This document shows, piece by piece, positions 26,099-33,092 of a stretch of 64,000 nucleotides of DNA. The notes under the pieces are model-generated. The model did not search any database. It saw only the letters and a list, made by a program, of their open reading frames with translations, and was not told the DNA's origin. The first letter of the stretch is position 1. Each line of letters opens with the position of its first letter. The position numbers and the translations under genes were made by a program. The DNA lies in contig NZ_JAPZSK010000004.1 in NCBI RefSeq assembly GCF_027531815.1, forward strand, positions 1-64,000. The letters run 5' to 3'. The stretch comes from Gemmatimonas sp. (lineage in GTDB: Bacteria > Gemmatimonadota > Gemmatimonadetes > Gemmatimonadales > Gemmatimonadaceae).

Positions 26099-27552
26099 TG
26101 TCAGCACGCAGCACCGTAAAGGCGATTCAGGACCTCATGCGCAAGGACAGCGGCGTCGATGGCGACGCGCAGCGTCTGTCGCAACTCTGCTGGATGTTCT
26201 TTTTAAAGATCATCGACGATCAGGACCAGCAGTTGGAAGTCATGCAGGACGGGTATCGCTCTCCCATTCCCAGACGGCTCCAGTGGCGCACGTGGGCGGC
26301 AGACCCCGAGGGGATCACGGGGGACGCGCTCATGGCGTTCGTGAACGACGACCTCTTTCCCACGCTCAAGGAACTGCCCGCCCGCGCCCTCTCAGCCAAC
26401 CGGGCGCGGGTGGTGCGCGGGGTGTTCGAGGACGCGTACAACTACATGAAGAGCGGCCATCTGATGCGCCAGGTGGTGAACAAGATAAATACGGTCGACT
26501 TCAACGACCTTGCCGAGCGCAAGCACTTCGGCGAGGTGTACGAGCAGCTACTCAACGACCTGCAGAACGCCGGGAACGCGGGCGAGTACTACACCCCGCG
26601 TGCGGTGACGTCGTTCATGGTGGATCGCATCGACCCCAAGCCAGGCGAGGTACTCTTTGACCCTGCCTGCGGTACTGGTGGCTTTCTTACCTGTGCCATC
26701 CGGCACATGCGCGACCGGTACGTGAAGACAGTGAAGCAGGAACAGGCGCTGCAGGGCGGGCTGCGCGCGGTGGAGAAGAAGCCGCTGCCGCACATGCTCT
26801 GCGTGACCAACATGCTGCTTCATGGCATCGAGGACCCCGGGTTTGTGCGGCACGACAACACGCTTGCGCGCCCGTATATCAGCTGGGAGCAGAAGGACCG
26901 GGTAGATATCATCCTCGCCAATCCGCCGTTCGGCGGAAAGGAAGAGGATGGAATCGATAGCAACTTCCCAGCGCACTATCGCACCAAGGAAACGGCAGAC
27001 CTGTTCCTGGCCCTGTTCATCCGCCTGCTCAAGCCCGGCGGGCGGGCGGCCGTGGTGCTGCCCGACGGGTCACTGTTCGGCGAAGGGGTGAAGACGCGGC
27101 TCAAGGAGGCGCTGCTGGCGGAGTGCAACCTGCACACCATCGTGCGGCTCCCCAACAGCGTGTTCAAGCCATACGCCAGCATCGGGACCAACTTGCTCTT
27201 CTTCGAAAAGGGTGGCCCCACGAAAGACATCTGGTTCTACGAGCACCGCGTACCAAGGGAGCAGAAGGCGTACTCCATGACGAAGCCCATTCGCCAGGAG
27301 CACTTCGCCGGCTGCGTGGAGTGGTGGGGCGGCGCCGAGCGTGATGGGCGCGTGGTGACCGAGCAGGCGTGGAAGGTGACCGCCGACGAGGTGAAGGCGC
27401 GCGGGTACAACCTCGATATCAAGAATTCGCACACGGTGGCGGATGATCACGGGGATCCGGTGCGGCTGCTGGCGGAGCTCGAGGCGGCGGAGGCGGAGAC
27501 GGCGCGGTTGCGGGAGCAGCTTAAGGCGATGCTGGCGGAGGCGCTGCTGTGA
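26098..27552 (+). CDS. hsdM: Type I restriction-modification system, M subunit
   Basis: This 484-residue N6-adenine DNA methyltransferase supplies modification. The N-terminal HsdM_N helical domain covers about residues 5-150. The catalytic domain shows YYTPRAVTSFMV, the AdoMet-binding motif I DPACGTGGF (188-196) and the catalytic motif IV NPPFGG (275-280), the NPPF form expected for N6-adenine. A C-terminal coiled coil (EAAEAETARLREQLKAML) probably holds the S subunit. The ATG shares one base with the FRG stop, and its own stop shares one base with the hsdS ATG. Confidence 0.96.
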   Translation: MSARSTVKAIQDLMRKDSGVDGDAQRLSQLCWMFFLKIIDDQDQQLEVMQDGYRSPIPRRLQWRTWAADPEGITGDALMAFVNDDLFPTLKELPARALSANRARVVRGVFEDAYNYMKSGHLMRQVVNKINTVDFNDLAERKHFGEVYEQLLNDLQNAGNAGEYYTPRAVTSFMVDRIDPKPGEVLFDPACGTGGFLTCAIRHMRDRYVKTVKQEQALQGGLRAVEKKPLPHMLCVTNMLLHGIEDPGFVRHDNTLARPYISWEQKDRVDIILANPPFGGKEEDGIDSNFPAHYRTKETADLFLALFIRLLKPGGRAAVVLPDGSLFGEGVKTRLKEALLAECNLHTIVRLPNSVFKPYASIGTNLLFFEKGGPTKDIWFYEHRVPREQKAYSMTKPIRQEHFAGCVEWWGGAERDGRVVTEQAWKVTADEVKARGYNLDIKNSHTVADDHGDPVRLLAELEAAEAETARLREQLKAMLAEALL

Positions 27553-29300
27553 TGAATAGTGCGGAACTCCTTGCGCTCTTCGAACAGCTGACAGAAGCAC
27601 CAGATGCCATTCAGCAGTTGCGCCAGTGGATCATCAGCCTCGCCATGCATGGTGGGCTAGTCCCGCAGGACCCTAGCGATGAAACGGCGTCGCGCCTCAT
27701 GGAGATGATTGCGGAGAGCAAGGCGCTCATAGCAAACCGCAGGTCGTCGAAGAAAATCGTTGGAGATGACCAAACTTCGATAAAGCCCCCATTTGCGCTG
27801 CCCGCCAGTTGGTGCTGGACGACCCTAGATGCAGTCTCATCGTATATCCAACGAGGGAAGTCGCCGAAATACAGTACTGACGATGGAGCACTGGTCATCT
27901 CTCAACGCTGCGTCCAGTGGGATTGCCTTGACCTATCTGTTGCGAAGCGGATTACGTTTGAGTCGCTGCGCGCCTATGAGGCCGAGCGCTTTCTTCGTGA
28001 AGGCGACATTCTCTGGAATTCGACCGGAACGGGAACGATCGGCCGACTCATTCGACTACGCGAAGTCCCTCCTGGATTGGTCTGTGACAGTCACGTGACT
28101 GTTGTTCGCACTCTGATCGTTGACCCAGACTTTATTGGTCTGTGGCTACGCTCCGACTACGTTTACGGCGTGATCGAAGAGAAAGCGTCAGGTTCGACAA
28201 ACCAAGTGGAGCTGACGGCCAGAATGGCGCAGGGGCAGCTGCTTCCACTGCCACCGCTAGCCGAACAGCACCGCATCGTCGCGAAGGTCGACGAGCTGAT
28301 GGCGCTGTGCGACCGGCTTGAAGCCGCGCGCAAGGAACGCGAAGCCGCGCGCGACCGGCTGGCTACGGTGAGCTTGGGACGGCTTAACACGCCGGATCCG
28401 GAGTCGTTCGTCGCAGACGCGCGCTTCGCCATCAAGGTTGTGCCGATACTGACCGCGCGCGCGGCTCAGATCAGGCAGCTTCGCCAGACAATCCTAAACC
28501 TTGCGGTCCGCGGACGATTGGTACCGCAGAAGCCCATTCATGCTTCAAGCAAGTACCGGTCTGGCGAGTCAGTTCTGGAGCGTGAACGTAGCGAACATCA
28601 GAAGGCAGAAGTCGCGCCGTTTCATATACCCGCGGGCTGGTCATGGGTTCAGCTGCGAGCGATTGTTGCACGGGCGGACTCCGGCTGGAGTCCCAAGACA
28701 ACGGAGATTCCGAGAACGGGTGATAGGTGGGGAGTACTCCGCGTCAGTGCAGTTTCATGGGGTAAGTTTCGGGGGGAGGAGAATAAGGAGCTTCTTCCCG
28801 GGGTGGAGCCCCGCTTGCAAGCGCAGGTACGGCGAGGCGACTTCCTGATATCTCGCGCGAATACGGCGGAGCTTGTGGCAAGGGCCGTGGTTGTCGAGGA
28901 GGATCCGACCAATCTGATGTTGAGCGACAAGATTGTTCGGCTGCAGCTCAACAATTCGGTAAATCGTCAATTCATCTGTATGGTCAACAACTCGGCTGAC
29001 TATGCGCGCGCGCACTATGCCAATCTGGCAACTGGCGTCAGTCCTTCGATGAAGAATGTGTCGCGAGACGTTATCCTCGATCTACCTATCCCACTTCCAC
29101 CACTGGAAGAGCAGTGTCGCATCGTTGAGGCGGTTCGCAGCACGATGGCTTGCTGCGACCAGCTTGAGCACGCCATAACGGCGCGCGACACCGTTCGAAG
29201 TCGCCTCTTGGAAGGAGTGCTCTACCGAGCATTGAGCTCATCGGAAATGGAATCGCCCAATGCTGCCACAGCGGGTCACAGACAACAGCTAGAGTGCTAG
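27552..29300 (+). CDS. hsdS: Type I restriction-modification system, specificity subunit
   Basis: This 582-residue protein chooses the DNA target. It has two target-recognition domains, each followed by a conserved helix: first TRD about 75-235 (SWCWTTLDAVSSYIQRGKS), central conserved region LPPLAEQHRIVAKVDELM with the coiled coil ALCDRLEAARKEREAAR, second TRD about 355-525 (GWSWVQLRAIVARADSGWS), and a closing helix LPPLEEQCRIVEAVRSTM. Two different TRDs predict a bipartite asymmetric site. The ATG at 27552 (TGATG overlap with hsdM) is preferred over the GTG at 27549. The 3' end overlaps the convergent PIN gene by 12 bases. Base composition drops visibly in the TRDs, as is common for exchanged specificity domains. 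Confidence 0.94.
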   Translation: MNSAELLALFEQLTEAPDAIQQLRQWIISLAMHGGLVPQDPSDETASRLMEMIAESKALIANRRSSKKIVGDDQTSIKPPFALPASWCWTTLDAVSSYIQRGKSPKYSTDDGALVISQRCVQWDCLDLSVAKRITFESLRAYEAERFLREGDILWNSTGTGTIGRLIRLREVPPGLVCDSHVTVVRTLIVDPDFIGLWLRSDYVYGVIEEKASGSTNQVELTARMAQGQLLPLPPLAEQHRIVAKVDELMALCDRLEAARKEREAARDRLATVSLGRLNTPDPESFVADARFAIKVVPILTARAAQIRQLRQTILNLAVRGRLVPQKPIHASSKYRSGESVLERERSEHQKAEVAPFHIPAGWSWVQLRAIVARADSGWSPKTTEIPRTGDRWGVLRVSAVSWGKFRGEENKELLPGVEPRLQAQVRRGDFLISRANTAELVARAVVVEEDPTNLMLSDKIVRLQLNNSVNRQFICMVNNSADYARAHYANLATGVSPSMKNVSRDVILDLPIPLPPLEEQCRIVEAVRSTMACCDQLEHAITARDTVRSRLLEGVLYRALSSSEMESPNAATAGHRQQLEC

Positions 29301-29756
29301 AACTGTCTGTGCTTCTCGTGGCTTAGTAATGACAAGCCCATCCACGAGATCGGAGCCGCTCAGTGAGAGTAGCTGATCGTCAAAAGAGTGGAGTGCGTCA
29401 CAGCGGAGAAGAAGTGCAGTTGCAATAAAATTGCAGTCCGGAGTCTTCAGTCGACGTCCTGCTGCACGGGCCTCCAAGCGCAGGCGCCGCACCCGTTCTA
29501 CAACTGCCGGCCCCGGATAAGACATGGTAAACCCTGGGCGTTGTGTTAAGGAGTCGAACAGCTGTGGGATCTGAGGGGATGAACTGTCGCCGATAACCTC
29601 GCTGACCGCCGTTCCGCAGGTGACTAATGAAATCTGTCCGCGATCGAAAGCGTCGACTACTTCGAGCAATGCGTCAAAATCAATACCTCGCCATCGCTCG
29701 TCCTGGAGCATGGCAATGAACACGCCCGAGTCCCAGCAGTACTTAATCCTCGGCAT
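29289..29756 (-). CDS. PIN-domain protein, probable toxin
   Basis: This 155-residue protein has the acidic residues of a PIN-type RNase: Asp in YCWDSGVFIAML near the N-terminus, Glu in TAVSEVIG, and Asp residues in KTPDCNFIATALLL and SFDDQLL. The start at 29756 (MPRIKYCWDSG) places the first Asp at the position usual for PIN proteins. Its start lies inside the end of the upstream gene (14-base overlap), a typical toxin-antitoxin arrangement. Its last 12 bases overlap the hsdS stop region on the opposite strand. The RNA target is unknown. Confidence 0.78.
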   Translation of the reverse strand: MPRIKYCWDSGVFIAMLQDERWRGIDFDALLEVVDAFDRGQISLVTCGTAVSEVIGDSSSPQIPQLFDSLTQRPGFTMSYPGPAVVERVRRLRLEARAAGRRLKTPDCNFIATALLLRCDALHSFDDQLLSLSGSDLVDGLVITKPREAQTVLAL

Positions 29757-30555
29757 CTCTAAGGCGTTGCAGGTACTCGACTGCTTCCATACCCCCTGTA
29801 AGGTCTGGCACAGAACCAACAAAGCTCCGCAAAGTGCGCTGCGCCGAGGACTCAGGAGGGACTTCAATTCGTTCCACATCAACGCGAAGCGGATAGGGGC
29901 TACTGTCGGTGAACGTAAGTAGACCATGCACACGACAGTACTGCCGCAAGGCGAGCCGCGCCTCATCAAGGTAAGTCCGATCGAAGCGACAAGTGATGCG
30001 TGGACCTTCGCTAGGATACAGATAGAAAAGCGGCTCTCGATGAACATTGATCACGTCGACAAAACCGGACACTGTCCCCGATAGATTGGTTTCAGGAGAT
30101 AGGGCTAAGTCGAATCGTTCTGCAGAAGTGGTCGACGAGACACTCAACAAAACATCGTCTACCGTTATCGTCGCTTGCCTGACTCGCCCACGCGCAACCG
30201 GCGCCATCATTTCGCCAATCTCCTCAAGTACTGCACGGTCCAGTCGACTATTGCGTGTGCTGCGGTCCCTGTAGACGGCTACTGCCTCGGCAAACTGCGA
30301 GAACATGAGACCTACATCGATGTTGGACGGCGCCGACGTCTCTAGGACGACAGTCGCGCTCCCGAGCTCAAGATCAACAATTCGGAAGCTCGTTTGGGTT
30401 CGCGCGGATGGAGCTGCACCGGTCTGCCCACGCTCAAGTCTACGAAAGACCCCAAGCGCGTGCTGCAGGAACTCGACGAAGTCTTGGGCCTGTACGAGAC
30501 CCTCCTCTTCGAGAAGTCCTTCGAGGTGCAGTGTAAGCTTTCGAGAACGCGACAT
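29743..30555 (-). CDS. Unrecognised partner of the PIN-domain gene
   Basis: I do not recognise this 270-residue protein. It begins MSRSRKLTLHLEGLLEEEG at 30555 (an in-frame ATG lies 15 bases earlier). It is acidic and alpha/beta mixed, without signal or membrane segments; the segments VDLELGSATVVLETSAP and LRVDVERIEVPPES look like beta-hairpins. It overlaps the PIN gene by 14 bases and is much larger than a standard VapB antitoxin. If the pair is a toxin-antitoxin unit, this would be an unusually large antitoxin; alternatively it could be an effector or sensor, with the PIN nuclease as executioner. Confidence 0.55.
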   Translation of the reverse strand: MSRSRKLTLHLEGLLEEEGLVQAQDFVEFLQHALGVFRRLERGQTGAAPSARTQTSFRIVDLELGSATVVLETSAPSNIDVGLMFSQFAEAVAVYRDRSTRNSRLDRAVLEEIGEMMAPVARGRVRQATITVDDVLLSVSSTTSAERFDLALSPETNLSGTVSGFVDVINVHREPLFYLYPSEGPRITCRFDRTYLDEARLALRQYCRVHGLLTFTDSSPYPLRVDVERIEVPPESSAQRTLRSFVGSVPDLTGGMEAVEYLQRLRDAED

Positions 30556-30633
30556 ATCGCAAGTATGCAATGAGGATCTGGGCCAGTCTAGAGCCGTGTA
30601 CTAGTACTCGAGCGTAGGTCAGGCATAGAAATG

Positions 30634-31644
30634 TTAGCTCGTAGGAACAACTAGCCGTGATATCGGCGCAATAAGCGTCTCTACGGCGGCAAGCTCTTCT
30701 CGGCTCGATTCAACCGGGCGACTGCTTGACGTTGTGAGCAAGAGCTCGGGTTGAGAAATCGGTCCAAGAGCCTCAATCACGTCGACGATCGGAAAGTCTC
30801 GTCGTTCAACGAGCAGGCGTGCAACCATTCGCTGAGACGTAGATGGCAATGATGCCTCCTTGGGCATAAGCGCATCTGCCGCGATGAACTGCTGAACAAT
30901 GACCCATGCCGAGTAAAAAACCTCCATGAATGACGCGTCGTAGGGAAGCGGGCAAACAACGAGGTTCTTCGACTCATCGATTGTGATTCTGTCGCTCCTC
31001 CCTGCTTTCGATGGGACAATGCCGACACGAATTCCGCGAGCGCCTTCGAGTTGAGTGGCATTAATCTTCACTGAGGTACCGATCCAACGATCGGTATCCT
31101 TCATTCCCAAGAACAGATCGGCTTTCCATGCACCGCTGATACTTGCAGGCAAGTACGGGCGCGTGGTCGGCCGACGGAACGCAGCAGCGAGCAGGTTGAT
31201 GTACCGGCGAAGCTTTACCGGTTGAGCCTGAGCTCCTGTCAATAGTCTTGAGTCGTCGGTAAGCAGGCCCTTCGCGGTATCAATCAGCCGAAGTGCTCCG
31301 TTTTTTTCCGCGCCGAACAATATCGAAGCTGTCTCCGTTCCCTTGACCCGACAGTGTTTCTTCAATCCGTCATTGATTTTTTCGACAACGCTCGGCTCAC
31401 CGCGTTTGACTGCGTCGTGAACAGCGTACTCGAAGCAGATTCCAATGTCGCCGTCCCCAGCGCGATATAGCCGAGGTAGCATCTTTAGTTTGACCGTCTC
31501 GAATCCCCCCGCTTCCGCCACGACGTCATGCCTCAGAGCATACAGCAGCCCCTGCAATATCGGGCGGATCACAGCGATGAGCGCGGATACTTCATCAGCA
31601 ACCGGGTTAATCTGGCTTTCCGATCGGATTGAGATTTCACTCAT
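30634..31644 (-). CDS. Unrecognised protein, possibly nuclease-like
   Basis: This 336-residue protein is not assignable from sequence. The segment SGAWKADLFLGMKD followed by WIGTSVKIN resembles the shape of a PD-(D/E)xK core (Asp on one strand, then x-V-K on the next), with the usual Glu replaced by Ser; an earlier GICFEYAVHDAV could supply a Glu. This is a weak pattern reading. No membrane segments are present. The ATG at 31644 has no Shine-Dalgarno (the AGGAGG nearby is on the other strand). It lies between the PIN pair and the Mrr-like gene, all on the minus strand, at a low GC content, which supports a shared accessory origin. Confidence 0.5.
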   Translation of the reverse strand: MSEISIRSESQINPVADEVSALIAVIRPILQGLLYALRHDVVAEAGGFETVKLKMLPRLYRAGDGDIGICFEYAVHDAVKRGEPSVVEKINDGLKKHCRVKGTETASILFGAEKNGALRLIDTAKGLLTDDSRLLTGAQAQPVKLRRYINLLAAAFRRPTTRPYLPASISGAWKADLFLGMKDTDRWIGTSVKINATQLEGARGIRVGIVPSKAGRSDRITIDESKNLVVCPLPYDASFMEVFYSAWVIVQQFIAADALMPKEASLPSTSQRMVARLLVERRDFPIVDVIEALGPISQPELLLTTSSSRPVESSREELAAVETLIAPISRLVVPTS

Positions 31645-31812
31645 ATAAGGAGGTTCCTGTTGAAGTAATCCTGTTGATTTCGTTGTAGCGTCCGCAACCT
31701 GAAGGGATTAGTAGCAGGACTTGCGGCGATTGAGCAACTGAACGCGTCAATAGAGCACTCAGCCGTTCGCCAATCGAGATGCGCGAACAAAGCAAGGGCT
31801 TTACCAATGCGC

Positions 31813-32745
31813 CTACCGGCGAAAGCGTCGAACGTTTAGCGAATACGGTTGGCCTGCAGCTGGATCGATAATCATGCTGAATGTGGTTCTTGTACCGTCT
31901 TGTGAATCGTCGTGAGATACAACGATCGCCGCTCCCTCGTAGCGATAGAACTCTGGAGCAAGGTTCTGTACTACCACTACGCATTCTACTTCGACTGTTA
32001 ACCGAGCGATTTGGAGGAGTTCGCCGCCTCGGTGCACCAAGTACCTGTCGCGGGCCTCGAAGTCGAGAGCAACCACCCAGGGATGGTCATCCAGTTCGAC
32101 CCATATCCGGGGTTCATTAGCGAGCCATTCTCCAAGTCGCCGCCGAGCGTGCGCGGCGTATAGAGCTTTGGCGTCGGCAAGTACAGAAGATATCACTCTG
32201 CCGCTAGCGTCAGCTATGGCCGCGTTGGTGAGATCTTCTACGTCAGAGGGCCTGGAAGCATTCACGAGCTCTAGTTGAACTCTTCGAGGCTGCGGATGCA
32301 GTTCGACAACTGTCGTACGCCAGCCGTGCATGATTCTCGGCCAGTCGGCCTCTTGTGCCTCGCTTAGCGATGTGAGGGTCACTCTTCCGCCCACAGCTCT
32401 CTGGATAGCTCCCTTGGTAAACCCGCTCCGGCTGACAGCGATGACTCTATCGATCGGGAGAACGGCATATTTCCCAACGATCTCGTTTATCCACTCCTTG
32501 GTCGCCGGTCGCTTGTGGTCTCTGCATTCGATAGCAATCCTGAGTTTGCGGGGGCCAACGGCAGCCTCGAGAAGTACGTCTATTTCGACATGAGCCCCAC
32601 CATCAACGGGCGCAACCATAGCGGATTCTCGGACTTCAACACCAAAGCCTGATAGGCTCTGTTCGATAAACAGAACCAATCTCTGAAAATCGTTGGATCG
32701 GCGCGGCAATTTGTCTCCAACATGCCCGTGTTTGTCAGACGGCAA
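31813..32745 (-). CDS. Mrr-like PD-(D/E)xK restriction endonuclease
   Basis: The N-terminal 130 residues of this 310-residue protein follow the Mrr-type nuclease pattern: EIDVLLE (Asp), IAIECRDHKRPATKEWI (Glu-Cys-Arg in place of the usual Glu-x-Lys), then RVIAVSRSGFTKGAIQ. The ECR form with a following basic stretch is seen in many Mrr-like proteins of defence loci. The C-terminal 170 residues are unrecognised and may sense the DNA or a ligand. The only start codon that keeps the nuclease core is a TTG at 32745, which has no clear ribosome site, so the start is uncertain. It is the outermost gene of the island's right part. Confidence 0.65.
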   Translation of the reverse strand: MPSDKHGHVGDKLPRRSNDFQRLVLFIEQSLSGFGVEVRESAMVAPVDGGAHVEIDVLLEAAVGPRKLRIAIECRDHKRPATKEWINEIVGKYAVLPIDRVIAVSRSGFTKGAIQRAVGGRVTLTSLSEAQEADWPRIMHGWRTTVVELHPQPRRVQLELVNASRPSDVEDLTNAAIADASGRVISSVLADAKALYAAHARRRLGEWLANEPRIWVELDDHPWVVALDFEARDRYLVHRGGELLQIARLTVEVECVVVVQNLAPEFYRYEGAAIVVSHDDSQDGTRTTFSMIIDPAAGQPYSLNVRRFRR

Positions 32746-33092
32746 ATAGTTAACGTCTGTGAATTGATGTTCAATAATGCACCTAGCGCCACAGCTGTGT
32801 TAGCTCAGAATCTGCGCCTCAACTTTGGAGCTCCTCAACCGGAATCGGTACATCCTCGCGAGAACTATGTTTGGTCTTGGCAATCTGTCACGGGCTTCGA
32901 TGAAAACTCTTGCCCCCACTACCCGGCCAGTTCAATCGGACCTCTTGGGGAATCCTAGGACAAGTGCTGCCAGATTCTCGAAACGGTAGAGTTTTCTCCT
33001 CTGGACTGTCACGAGACGCGCGCATGTGCCGCAGGTCGCGGCTTTCATGCCTGAGGCGCATGTTTCTGGCACAGTCCCCTCAACCCGGTACC
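32746..33092. other. Gene-free right edge of the island
   Basis: No gene, tRNA or clear repeat was found in these 347 bases. Composition changes from the AT-richer island to the GC-rich chromosome around 33000. No direct repeat matching the island's left edge near 19.6 kb was noticed by eye, and no integrase lies in the window. Confidence 0.5.

Noticed and set aside
19705..32745. Named defence systems such as BREX, DISARM or Druantia in the island
   Set aside because: No PglX, PglZ, DrmA-type helicase or DruE-like protein is present; the hsd genes form a standard type I set plus FRG.
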